Shown one piece after another: positions 46,560 through 57,950 of a stretch of 64,000 nt of DNA. The position numbers were made by a program, and so were the translations under genes. Each line of letters opens with the position of its first letter. Positions within the stretch are counted from its first letter, which is position 1. The DNA comes from Hermetia illucens (lineage: Eukaryota; Arthropoda; Insecta; Diptera; Stratiomyidae). Below the pieces are notes generated by a model that saw nothing but the letters and a program-made list of their open reading frames with translations, ran no database searches and was not told the origin of the DNA. The stretch lies in NCBI RefSeq assembly GCF_905115235.1, contig NC_051850.1, positions 25,669,010 through 25,733,009 of the forward strand, in the 5' to 3' direction.

Positions 46560-49500
46560 ATTCTCCAAAGACAGAAAATGCGCAGACTTTTCATTGAAGA
46601 AAACCTTACTAAAGTGACTTCGTTTGAGATCGAATGAGGTCGGGTAGCAAAGTGCACATCCGTCTATTCTTCCTCCTGACATTGGTTGCATATAGCCAAT
46701 ACCACCACTCCAATTTTTTCCATGTAGTAGTTCAAGGGCAGTGTCCCGTTAAAAGCCCTATTAGGGTTTTCATGTCCTACTTCTCAAGGGACAACAAAAA
46801 TGTCGCTCTAGCGGTGCCGGGTCCTTCCATAAAAATTTTCGCCTGCTGACGGAAGTTCTAACCTCTCAATTCGGCTGTGTGAATCCTTGCCACTTCCCCC
46901 GTTCAGAGTAGAATTAACAGTAGATGGCCGGATGCAAAAAGCTAGTTCTTCCCCCGCCATTGTGGATTCAGAAATTTGGCGAGCCAGTCTGTCAGCTTCC
47001 TCTTTACCGGTGATGTTTGAATCGCACCCACATTAGCAATGTTTCGTTCAGTAAGCCAAGTGTCAGCAGCACCTGATGAGAAATTCACCCCAACTGGCTT
47101 GATATGTCATTGCTGTCTAGTGATAACACTGCCCGACTGTCGGAACAGATTCAAATGATGCGACTTCTCGATTTTTGCCGCAAAGATTCTTCTGCTGCCA
47201 GTAAAACAGCATATATCTCCGCCTGGAATATGGTTTTCATTTTTCCGAGAGGTCAGCTCCATAAGCTGACTTCCCGAGAATACCTCTGCGCCCGAACCGT
47301 TTTCCATGACCCGTGGGCAATTGTCTATCCACAGACGCAATTGCCTACGTCTATCCACTCTAGCATGTGTAGGATCCAACTGACTGACAGAGGATCAATT
47401 TCATGCTGTCTTGCCATGTTAGAAATCGCCTTTGATGTCCATAAATACTTTGATTTGCCTTTCTGGTAGGCGTGTTGCCTACAGTGAAGTGGCCATTTAG
47501 GGATATATGTAGCCTTTAAGAACTGATCCACAAGCCTTTCCAGTCCTTTTAGCAGAAAGGAAGTTAGACTGATCGGAAGCTTTTTTCCATCTGGTCGGAA
47601 GCTTTTTTCCATCTGTGTCCCTGCTTTGGAAATAAATATTACCTTCACATCACGCCAGCTGGTTTAAATATAAGTGTGTGCTAGGCAAGCGAGGTATATA
47701 TTCCGAATGTGTACACCGAGGGCATCCATGCTTTCTTTTACCAGAGCCGAAACAACGCAATCCGGACCCGCATGCCAGAGTCCAATCTTCCGGTTGAGGG
47801 CTGAATGTGTCTGTCGGCTTCGACATGAGATTTTGGATGCTGCCTGGGAAGTACACTTCAAGTAAATGGTTTGTCGTTTCCTCATCCTTTTCTATATACC
47901 TCCCGCTCTGTAAACGTAGATAGCTCAACCGCTTTGAGGTTGACTCAAGAGAATTACTCTCTTCGGGATAGCTTCTCCGTGATGCCGACCTTTCAGCCTC
48001 CTTGCACCAAACCCTGCAAGCGGCTGAATTAGACTTTAGAGCTTGTTTGGGGAGCACCCTTGTCATTCTTCTCTGGTTCGTCAAATTCGAGTTCCACCAT
48101 GGTGTTTTACCCTTCTTTGGCATCATGAGTGGACAGCTCTCTTCAAAAGGTTCTCCTATGTTGGCTGTGATAATCTGGGTTGTTTTCTCAATTCCAACAA
48201 TGAATTTTATGCGTCTCTTAGGGGTCGTAACTCATGCGCTCCGTTCTGTTCTATACGCCGCCCAATTTGTCTTACGTGGATTTAGATATGGTGTGGGTAG
48301 AGATGGATCCATACCCATTACGAAATGAATGCATCTATAATCCGAGAGTGTGATACTTTCCACTCTCCGACAAGAGCCGCAATGTCAGGAGATGCCACCG
48401 TGATCTCGATGACCTCTTACCTGACTTCGTTGAAAAAAGTTGAGGATCCGCTATTCGGTTACTACCAGATACTCCAGTTGTCTCGGTCTTGGAACTTCCC
48501 TAGTATATATGGTGAGCGTCAACATCACATTCTGCTATAATTCCCATGCCTTTACTTTTGACATATTGGTAAACTCTGATGAATGTTCCGCTGGGAACTT
48601 TGCTTACGTCATAAGGGAAATGAGCGGAGCGCCATAGAATCTTCTTATCTCCCTCTTGGCTTTTTATGATCAATTTGATCATTGTGGTGTCGCCATCACA
48701 TACCAAGATAGCTTGGAGGTCTTTTGAAACCACCATGCATGAGCGCGGTCTATCACTTTCAACGGTATAAGTCAGCATGTTGGAAGTTTAAGCCCTTAAT
48801 TTCCCTATCAATAACCCACGGTTCTTTTACGAGGTACATACATATACATATCTTGAAGCTATTGATCTGACGATTGATAAGAAAGAGAGATATATAGCAC
48901 CTCATCTATGGTTCAGATGAAAATGCCGTGGGCAGCACGTCTCTTCGATAGTTTTAGGATCCGACAGCTGTAATGTATTGGAGCCGGTAAACCGTTGGCT
49001 CCCGAATCTACTTAATATACGATTCAGGAACCGCAATAGTGAGTACAGTTCCCTGTCTATTGGCTCTTCCCCTTGCTTTGCTACCTAATGGCATCCGGGT
49101 GGAAGTGTTGAAGTTATTCTGGACTTAAAGTTGTTCCAGATCCTCAGGGTCATTACGCTACTATTCCAGAAGCCAGGAAAAGCACTTTCAAAACGATAGT
49201 AGCTCGAAAACCCGCTTCAGGGTCCGTCGCGCACCCTCCCACACATCATCGAAATAGAAGCAGTACAGGTTCGTGCTTTCGTCGGCAAAGTTTATCCGTA
49301 ATATTTTACGGATGCCCCCTGCCGACTCAAAGCATAGTGTAATCCCTTCCAAGGATGCAGTCATTACAGCTAGGAGGAGTTTCCTCCTCATCTATTCACA
49401 CTGCTCGGTATTGTAACTGGAAGGATTTGTGTCGTGATATAGCACCCACCAATAGGCTCCGATAGCCTTGGCTGCAAATGAAGATTTAACGGTTGCCGGC

Positions 49501-49660
49501 CGGGCCTTCTTTGTAGCCATTTGAACCGAAAAGTTGGGATCGTCAGAAGACCGCTGCCGCTTTAGTTTGCCTTTAGCCGCAGATGCTCCAAACGATGCTT
49601 TCCCTTCATCATCGGTCACAACCCGGAGGTTCAAGTTTCCCGTAAATATTGGCATTTAAA
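46560..49660 (-). mobile_element. LOA/R1-group LINE, long but internally deleted
   Basis: Reading the minus strand from 49655: an ORF1-like part (RRKLLLAVMTASLEGITLCFESAGG, DDVWEGARRTLKRV), then endonuclease (RSCMVVSKDLQAILV, IIAECDVDAHHIY, EVIEITVASPDIAALVGEWKVS). Then come a linker (KTPWWNSNL), RT fingers (KVIFISKAG, ISLTSFLLKGLERLVDQF, HAYQKGKS), RNase H (GSGAEVFSG, WVRFKHHR for the WVPGH motif) and a C-terminus (HCPLNYYMEKIGVVVLAICNQCQEEE, near 46720). The RT palm is missing. Stops and frameshifts are scattered. The full module order fits LOA/R1-group elements. Confidence 0.75.
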
Positions 49661-50907
49661 TTAACATTGATCAACCGATTCCGTAGGTGGGTAATTGCAA
49701 TTCGGATATTCACGGATCACGGATGATGCATTTAGATCTTTAGGAAGTGGTATTCTATTATATTTCCTGAAGAATGTCTTCTAAGGAGAAATTAGGTTGT
49801 GAAAGTTGAGGTGCGTATCAGCACTAGTTTGTCGCATACCTCCTAATTTACTAAATAGTACTGACGAAGTAGGTGGTCTATATGTGAGAGTTTATTGACG
49901 TTGCTTAAATCAGACGGTGTTAACGTTGATAGGCAGCTAGCTCAATCCGGTAGCTAATATCTAGGGTGGTCCCATCGCAATTGCTAATAATAGGGATGGT
50001 TCCAAAAAAAAGGTTAAATTATTTGAAATAGGTTTCATTACATTAACAGTAGGACGTGCGAAATTTGGCATGCTTTATGCATCGGGATATGTGGTAAGTT
50101 AGTGATGGACCTGGCGCTCGTTCTGGGAAGGAAGACGATCTAGCATTAAAGTGGCCCCTGTAAATAAATTATGGTGACTGCTTAGCAAACTTGCCGAATT
50201 CTGTGATGTCTGCCTAAGTCAAGGGCTGAAGATAGATTGTTCGATTTGAGTTGAGTTTTCGGTGACCACTGAGTGAACGAATTTTCGACAATCACGTAGA
50301 GTTGGTCTTCGGGGTCATGTCGATCAGGTATAGGGCAATCCATTTTCGACTGTTGCCCCCATATAACTTTGATGAACTAGCTATTTGCGGCACGTGTCAT
50401 CACAGTTGACGCGAACTTATTGAAGCTAACAGCTCCGCTCGCTTGTGTAACTCACTTACAGTTTTTGCATTGTGATTCATATTTGTTTTTCATCCACTCA
50501 AAGCCGATTATTGTAAAGACTACGGAGAGATGTTGAACTTAATGGAGTTGGAGTTGCCCTGCTTCGCTCCCATTGTAACAAAGTGTTTTGCAGATATTAC
50601 GCTGGAGATGCCGTGGATCCTTAAGTCTTCAGCGACCTCCTTCTCAAAGTATGTATGATCAAGGCACACATGGTTAGCAGAATGGTGCCCTCTGCTATCA
50701 TTTCTTTTTGCTCTAGATGCGAATAACCTGGTATACGACAAGCGAGACAAAATGACCCTAGAATTACATGGCAATCTGACAACTTTTCTGTGTTAACTTC
50801 AATTCAGTCGAGGTAGAAAAAGGGATGAGCTTTCAAAGCAAGGAGCATTGGTTGATCCAAAAATCGTTAATTTTAAGTAAAACCAAATAAGTTAAATTAT
50901 CAAATCG
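49661..50907. other. Unassigned intergenic DNA
   Basis: No coding region or repeat is supported. The 3' flank shared by genes E and F starts near 50868. Confidence 0.35.
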
Positions 50908-50933
50908 TTTATTTTCATAGTCAGTCCAAGAAT

Positions 50934-51463
50934 TTAGTGAGCGGCCTTCTTCTTCCAGAGACCACCATATCCCCAGGCTGGGGCGGCGTAGGCGTGGCTT
51001 CCCCATCCGTATCCGTGGGATACAACTGGAGCAGCAACAGCGTGTCCAGCAATAGCTGGGGCAGCATAAGCATGAGCAGCAATAGCTGGGGCAGCGACAG
51101 CGTGGCTGACGACTGGAGCAGCAACAGCATGAGCAGCGATAGCTGGGGCAGCATAAGCAGCAACAGCTGGAGCAGCAACGGCGTGGCTTACAACTGGGGC
51201 AGCGACGGCATGGCTAACAACTGGAGCAGAGTAGGCAGCATGTCCCCATCCCAATCCACCGGCATAACCGACTCCATGTCCCCATCCCAAACCACCGGCA
51301 TAACCGAGTCCATTTCCCCATCCGTATCCATGGGCGACTGGAGCAACGTATCCGGCTGAAGCAGCGCCGATAAGAGCAAGAGCCAAAACTAAGAATTTCT
51401 GCAAATTCAAATCCCCTTAGTTCAGATCCTTCGATAACAATGTAATCCTTTTTTACTCACCAT
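50934..51463 (-). CDS. Cuticle-type AAPV-repeat secreted protein, gene F (short form)
   Basis: ATG is at 51461-51463, the intron is 62 nt (51399-51460) and exon 2 is 50934-51398, giving 155 residues. The predicted protein is identical, residue for residue by eye, to gene G on the opposite strand 10 kb away. At least a dozen codons differ silently, as the antisense translation shows. AATAAA is at 50908-50913 (minus). Gene E's last 70 bp of 3' flank is shared, so E and F are close relatives on that side as well. The signal peptide and tail are as in B-E. Confidence 0.93.
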
Positions 51464-51502
51464 GATGCTGTTTGGTGTTGTCTTCTGGATAAATAAACCC
51501 TG

Positions 51503-51539
51503 ACTAATGATTAGTTCAGCATCTTATGCGGTATTTATA
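51503..51539 (-). promoter_or_regulatory. Core promoter of gene F
   Basis: TATAAATA is at 51532-51539 and TTAGT at 51503-51507, minus strand. Confidence 0.75.
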
Positions 51540-51598
51540 TAATGTGATTGGCCGAAAAATTTAAATTCAAAATCACGACATAATAGGCCGAATTTAGA

Positions 51599-51712
51599 TT
51601 GATTTCGAGGCCATGGTAGGCATCATGTTGGCAATTCATTGATAGTAAATATTCATCAGATATATCCATTAGTAATCAATTTTTTTGTCTCCTTAGAATG
51701 TTTTTGGTTACC
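51599..51712 (-). promoter_or_regulatory. Upstream conserved block, gene F
   Basis: GATTTCGAGGCCATGGTAGG, CATCATGTTGGCAATTCATTG and AATTTTTTTGTCTCC match the blocks of B-E, with more changes in the distal third. Confidence 0.58.
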
Positions 51713-53005
51713 ACAAATAATTTGTTTAGGGAAACATTAGGTTCTGACTAAGGAGCTCTTGACTTAATTTAGAAACATCGAGAGCCAAGCGTTATCGTTT
51801 TTCAAAAGACTAAAAACTCGTTATTGTGGGCCGACGTTATGAATTTTTAAAATCCTGATCATCATCAGCAGCATCATCTAGATATCTTGATTTGAAAATT
51901 TACAAAGAAATTACATTTCACTATGAAGGAAAACAGGCAAACAACATACAGCTTTATAGGAAGCACAGAATGACTCAGATGCAAGGTCATAATGGAGCAC
52001 TTTCGAATCAGAAGCAAAGAAAATAGGCAATGAAAAATTAGACCCAGAAATAGGACAACTTTATAGATACGCTATGTTTTTGCCAATCATGCCTGAATTT
52101 GTTGGTAGTCAATTGTTGTTGCAGGTCAGTACTAATATGATATTTTTGAATTGAATGGTTGCTATCGCACTACAGCTTACGAATCATGGGAAATATCTAA
52201 AATATTTAGTAGACTCCGCGTTAGTCTGATGTAGTTCTGGACAACATTGTTGAAAATTTAAACAATGCCACAGACGTTAGAAAAATACAAGAAATTTCAG
52301 GCGAGCATACCAATTATTTTCTGGAAATTCGTAATGAAACTTTGCAAGCGGGATCTCGATTCAGTAAGGTAGACGATTCAATAAGGTAGTTTCAACATTA
52401 TGACATTATTTTAAATGCATTATATATATGAAAGGCAAATTATCCACTATGTAGGAAGCAAACGCGAGAAGTGATTTACTTATAACTTGAGAGCTCGTTT
52501 TAACCAGAATATTTACTGCGAAGTTCTAATCCAGTGCAAGGAGCACTCGTTCTATTGACTAGTAGAGGCTTCTGATATAGAGGAGCTGCACTTTCTATCA
52601 GAAACTTGCTATAGTCCAAGAGAAGTTCCTTGAAAATGACATTATAGCCGTGACATCACCACTAGTTCAGCAGGAACCTAATAAATCTCCTTGAAAGAAA
52701 AGTAAGACAGGAGCAATCATAATCTGGGCGACCAAAAAATATCTAGGCACGATAGCTGGTTACAAATAGTGACAGATAAAAGAAGCATGAATTAGAGTCT
52801 GGAGTGGCCTATCTTCTACAAAGAATGAGACTGAACGAAGTCGGGGGATACAAAATAATGAAATACTAGACTCTTTTGATGTATACGAAGAATGAATGAG
52901 TACAGATGCATTTTGCAAAATAGTTCCGGGGGGAATTATTTCTGGAGAGCCTAGATATAAACTCATGAACGCTGGCACGCTCCTCAGATTCTAGACGATT
53001 GTAAT
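51713..53005. other. Unassigned AT-rich intergenic DNA
   Basis: The upstream flank of gene F extends to about 51900. The rest may include a decayed 5' part of the Penelope-like element that follows, but I cannot support it. Confidence 0.35.
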
Positions 53006-53009
53006 TGTC

Positions 53010-53870
53010 AAAAAAAATATACAAGGAACGTTCCCGAAAAACTTAAAGAGGCACATTAAAACATAGAATTCACCATTGAAATGGAAATAGAAAAAACCTT
53101 TCCTGGATTTCAAAATGGACCGAAAAGGTGGACATTTTGAAATCGTAATTTACAAGAAACCAACCAATGAACCACATATTCCCCAAATCACGGTTTATAT
53201 TTCAAGATGGCTGCAAGTAATGGATGGTCACAATGCCGAGAAGAAGAAGCAAAAAGAAATAAAGTACATCCTCGATGCAGCAAAGAAAATGGATACAGTA
53301 ATTGTGAAGCGGATTAAAAAAAAGATTCACCAAATTTCGACACAACAACTCTCTACATACCTCAAAAAGGAGAATGAAGAATCTGGGGAAGAATGGGTAC
53401 CATTACCTTACTCTAACTTAACGTATAACATCAAAAATTGGCGCTAAAAATCGGGATTCAAAGATGCTGCAACTAGCAGGCATTACTTGTTAAGAGCTCG
53501 AGTATAATCCATTAAGGATAAAGAAGAAATCACCGAAAAGAGTGTTGCATACAAGGTTTCCTGTTCAGACTATGGAACAGTTTACATAGTACAAACCAAA
53601 CGTTCGGTCCACATCCAGGGAATGGACCATATAAAAAAGATCAAATCAGATGAAAGGAACAACAACCAACTCATGACGTCACACTATTCAAACGCATGAT
53701 AGAACAAAAACACAATTTGTATGAGATAACGCAGAAATCGTGAAAAAATGTAAAGTGAAGTGTGAAAGTTGGGCCCATATGAAAGCCTCCACATTTCTAA
53801 ATTTCTCCCTAGAAAAAGATGAAAGCATGGGAAACTTTCTAACCTCATCATTATCAACCACACAACAATC
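53010..53870 (+). mobile_element. Penelope-like element fragment (RT end and GIY-YIG)
   Basis: FTIEMEIEKTF and FEIVIYKKPTNEP match the end of a Penelope-like RT. Further on, VAYKVSCSDYGTVYIVQTKRSVHIQ (53541-53620) has the form of the GIY-YIG endonuclease that marks these elements. The fragment is broken and its ends are not identified. Confidence 0.72.
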
Positions 53871-55330
53871 GGTATCTCGTCTAGCCCTGCCTTAATAAGG
53901 AACTCCAGACATCACGGTTTTGCACCGACGTCCACCAATTTGATATCCTGTCCATCGTCCTGGCCTATGCTATCGTTCTGTAGCGTCCACGCCACAAAAG
54001 TATACAACAAATAAAATGTATCAAAACTACATTAAACATAAAATACGAACACTGTACACACCAAAAAATAAATCTAATTATCGCCATATTTATTCATAGA
54101 CTGGTTTCTCAAAAGCAATCATTTTATTTTTATCGAGCTTCCTCATACAACATATGCATACACTTTCGAATCTATTGTTTTACGGGAACTTGCTCGAGAC
54201 ATATTTAAACAATATTATACACCGGGTTCTTATTTTACATTTTTCTCCAAACACATGCATCAGCATCCATGAATAACAGACACTTACAGTACACATGAAA
54301 TTGAACTGTATAAAGGGACTTAAAAATGTTGAAATGAGTTCAGTTTTACTACTACACCGAGATCGAGCACATCAATTCGTCGAGCGCGCCAAGTTCCTAA
54401 TTTGATATCTCGCTATTATTCTCACACTCTGTAAAATCCCAATCCTGTTATCATTTTTATAATAAAGTTAACTCGTGTGCTTATAGTCTTAATATAAGTT
54501 CCATTGAGTAGTTCTTATAGCATAAAAGTGTAGAATTTTGCTTATTTACCGTACCATACCTCCCAAAGTTCCATCTAACGCAGGGTCTGCTGCATCTTCT
54601 TTTTCTACCATAGATATTGCCCTTATAGACTTTCCGGGCTGGATCATCCTCATCCATACAGATTAAATGACCCGTCCACCGCAACCTATTGAGCTGGATT
54701 TTATCCACAACCTAACGGTCATGGTATGACTCATAGATTTCGTCGTTATATAGGCTACGGAATCGTCCATCCTCATGTAGAGGCCAAAAATTCTTCGGAG
54801 AATTCTTCTCCCGAAGGCGGCCAAGAGTTCGCAATTTTTCTTGCAAAGAACCCAAGTCTCCGAGGAATGCATGAGGGCTGCAAGATCATTTCTTGTACAG
54901 TAAAAGCTTTGACCCTGTGGTGAGACGAGCGGAATAGTTTTGTAAACTGAAATAATTTTCGATCCTAGATAGGAGAAATTTTCAGCGGTCTCAAAGCTGT
55001 CGTCTCCAATGTTTATTCTTCCCGTTTCACCAGTGCGATTTAATGTTGTTGGTTGGTTCTTGGTGCTGAGATTGCCACCATATATTTTGACCTGCCTTCA
55101 TTGATGTTGAACCCAAGATCTCACGTCACCTGGTCGATCTGGATATTCGTCTCAGGTCATTCTTCTCATGATGTCGTTATCGTCAGCATAGGCCAGTAGT
55201 TGGGTGGACTTAAAGAAAATCGTGCCCTTTTCATTTACCTCAGCATCAAGGATCACTGTTTAGACCGTTGTTGATGTCAAATGGTCTCGATAGTGATCCT
55301 GCTGCTTTTATCTGGCCTCGCTGCTTTAAC
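53845..55330 (-). mobile_element. RTE-clade LINE, minus-strand copy split by a solo LTR
   Basis: The RT and post-RT part lies at 54568-55330 (WVLCKKNCELLAAFGRRILRRIFG, LRWTGHLICMDEDDPARKVYKGNIYGRKRR). The 3' UTR lies at 53845-53978 (GATATCAAATTGGTGGACG, TGATAATGATGAGG end). The two parts join cleanly if 53979-54567 is removed. The coding part is frameshifted. Its 5' side meets an oppositely oriented RTE fragment at about 55335. Confidence 0.82.
53979..54567 (+). mobile_element. Solo LTR (fossil), inserted in an RTE copy
   Basis: This 589-bp stretch begins TGTAGCGTCC, contains TATAAA (54309-54314) and AATAAA (54461-54466) in the spacing expected of an LTR promoter and polyadenylation signal, and is flanked by GTTC on both sides (53975-53978, 54568-54571). 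A 4-bp duplication is typical of Gypsy-type integration. The right end does not finish in CA exactly, so the border may be 2-3 bp off. No internal coding part is present, as expected after LTR-LTR recombination. It is younger than the RTE copy it splits. Confidence 0.65.
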
Positions 55331-55344
55331 TTCACCCCCCAAAA

Positions 55345-55755
55345 AGTTATCTACCATGCTGAGGTAAATGCAGGAAGAATCATCCTCTTTAGGTCCACCC
55401 AATTATTGGCCTATGCTGTCGATATGGACAACACGGGAAGAACAACCAGAGATGTACAAACTGCCTTCTTCCAAATCGAGAACCTGTCCTCATGAATTCC
55501 ATGGAGGCTTGGGTTCTTACGAAGACAAATAGCGAACTCTTAGTCGTGTTCGAGAGAAGAATAATATAATAGATAATATCTATGGTAGAAAAAGAATATG
55601 GGACAGTCCCTGCCTCAGATGGAGAGATGCCGTAGACCAGGACACCTGACAGCTGTTAGGAATATCGAATTGGTGGATCTCGGCGCAAAACCGGTATGTC
55701 TGGAGTTTATTATTAAGGCAGTCCTTGACCGGATACCGGTTGTCTGGTGATGATG
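55345..55755 (+). mobile_element. RTE-clade LINE, plus-strand 3' fragment
   Basis: AEVNAGRIILFRSTQLLAYAVDMDN (55355-55430; the family's YADD tyrosine-alanine-aspartate region reads YAVD here) is followed by deletions, then the 3' UTR (GAATATCGAATTGGTGGATC) and GGTGATGATGAAATT end. It lies head-to-head with the minus-strand copy. Confidence 0.8.
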
Positions 55756-55783
55756 AAATTATCGATCAGCTACTTCATTAACT

Positions 55784-56080
55784 GTGTCCGGATAGCTCAG
55801 TGGTTAGAGCATTGGGCTGTCGTACGGAGGGACGCGGTTCAAATCTCACTCGTGGCAGTGGGATTTGTATCGTGACTTGCCGTCGGACACCAGTCGACTC
55901 AGCTGTGAATGAGTACCTGGGTCAAAACAGGGTAATAATCTCGGGCGAGCGCAATGCTGACCACATTGCCTCCTACAGTGTACTGTAGTGTACCGTTACG
56001 GTCTTGAATGAAGTGATCTAACACACTTCAAGGCCCTGATCCAATATGGATTGTTGCGCCAACGATTATTATTTATTATT
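55784..56080 (+). mobile_element. tRNA-derived SINE, complete, with target-site duplication
   Basis: The head GTCCGGATAGCTCAGTGG holds an RNA polymerase III A box (TAGCTCAGTGGT) and GGTTCAAATCTC is a good B box. The body ends CGCCAACGATTATTATTTATTATT. TACTTCATTAACT (55771-55783) and TACTTCATCAACT (56081-56093) are a 13-bp target-site duplication with one mismatch. This is one of two full-length copies here. Confidence 0.92.
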
Positions 56081-56093
56081 TACTTCATCAACT

Positions 56094-56725
56094 ATAATGA
56101 AGCCTATTTCGATAGTATTAACCATTGAAAATTAACAAAATTAAACAACTAAAATGAATATTGTTAGCTGCGAAAGTGAAATTAAAATAAAATTAGCAGA
56201 TGCCAAAAAGAGATCAAATCAATCATGAAATTCCATCCAGAAAATTAACCAGACCCATAGATACAAAATTTTTCAGTTGAAGCCACACATTATTGTAGAA
56301 GCCTCAAGATCTTTCATAGAGAGTAAGAATACCAATAGGGGCCCGTTGGAAGCACCGCTAGGCTATCCATACTATTGAATTACTATAAGAATGCCGCAGA
56401 AGAAGCCTCGAGATCCTTTATAAAATGTTTACCTATCAACAGGAGTCTAAATCACCTTTTTGGTTGAGTGACTATTGGAGTCCTTCCCTCCCCTTTTCAG
56501 AACAGTTTTCACGGTGAATACCATGAAGTTTCTTCCTTTTCTTTAGCCTGTGTCGCGTTCAGAAGCGAGGTCGGATATGCTATTTCGTTCTATCAAAGTC
56601 CTGATGTTGATACAGCCGCGAGGTTTTCAAATCACCATCCAGGGTATCAAGCCACCATTATTTTGGCAAAACTTTTGATAGTTTCCCATCGACTTAGATG
56701 TTCAGACCAATCTTGACAAGTGAAT
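56094..56725. other. Unassigned intergenic DNA
   Basis: No coding or repeat signal. TCAAGATCYTT occurs twice (56308, 56410), probably by chance. Confidence 0.35.
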
Positions 56726-56729
56726 TCGC

Positions 56730-57950
56730 AATTTTCCGACGATTGATGCAACCCCATATCGACCGCGAATATTCTCATTTTGAACGTAATCATGGCTTGT
56801 TACGTCACTGATAGACAAAACAACCTAATCGTCACTACCGTGAGACGCCATTCAATGTCTTTCATAGTTGGCCAACACTCAGAACCATAGAGTGCGAGAA
56901 GGTGGACAACACCGTGGTAAATTTTCGACATAAGACGTTCGGTGATAGGCCGATCATAAATAATACCAGTTATGGACCGTGACTTCATTTGGGTCGCGTT
57001 AATGCATGAAAAAATTTCATAACCCAATTCTCCATTGTCCGAGATATTTAAGTCACTTTATCCTGGGCAGGTCACTGTCGTTGACACCCTCTTTCGTGGG
57101 GATCGGTCGTCGAAAATTCAGTTTTATTCGTATTCAATCGGAGACCGTATTGAATGAGACAACCATTCCATTTTCGGACAAATTGGTCAGGATCATTTTT
57201 CCTATGGCACGCCGGGAAAGCACCATCTCCATAAAGCGGTGTATAGGGCGCTGGACGTTGGATGTCCCGTCTGGCAGTGTCTATAACAAGAAAGGAGGAT
57301 AGATGAGAAGGCGCTTCCTTGATGAACACCAACAGAGACACGAAGCGGTATTGATACACCCGTCACACTTCGAAGTTTACTTTTCAGATCGCGGTAAAAC
57401 AATTTAACCCAGCGCTCGTTCCTCTGGTGCTAGGTGCTGTCATAGAGGATGCCAGATTAGTGGCACACGGCCAAACGATTTTTCAAGACTCAAAAATACA
57501 ATATAAGGAAGTCGATGTTTCTCACGGTGTTTTTCCATGGTAGACCATGCAGCGAGTATTGCGTCAGTAGTTCCCTAGTTCTTGATAAACCTGGCTTTAT
57601 TTATGGTTATTTGACCGATTTCGCGAATACGGTTGTGAAAAATCCATTCAACCTCCATACCTTTCTTTTTCCATATTGGAACGGTTGTGTTTCCTTGCCA
57701 GTCAGATAGTCTTCGACATTCCCCAATTCATTGGGCTACAGTCGTGGGTTCTAACTCTTCGCTTTCCAGAGTTGAGGTGCCATATCGTCAGGTGGCGAAT
57801 ACCATGCAATATAACGGCGAAAGTCTTGTTCGTCTCCTCAACATCATGTGCTGGCATTTACATCCTGATCGTTTCACTAGATCTAATCAGCACTGAAACT
57901 ACTGCCACTCTATACCATCTAACTTGATATGATGTTTTTCCTTAAGACTG
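56730..57950 (-). mobile_element. Second RTE-like LINE family, RT region
   Basis: The minus strand gives VPIWKKKG (near 57690), IGQITINKA and KNCGTTDA-like text, a WSTMEKHREKHRLPYIVFLSLEKSFGRVP stretch, LFYRDLKSKLRSVTG, VGVHQGSAFS, DTARRDIQRPAPYTPLYGD, and then YDRPITERLMSKIYHGVVHLLALYGSECWPTMKD (near 56890). This is the core and C-terminal half of an RTE-type RT distinct from the family at 709. Frames shift several times. It shares the YGSECWPT block with 24.2 kb. Confidence 0.78.

Noticed and set aside
46205-46691. Minus-strand frames after the LOA-like element as separate genes
   Set aside because: The first continues the element's C-terminal cysteine-rich region in a shifted frame. The second shows no motif.
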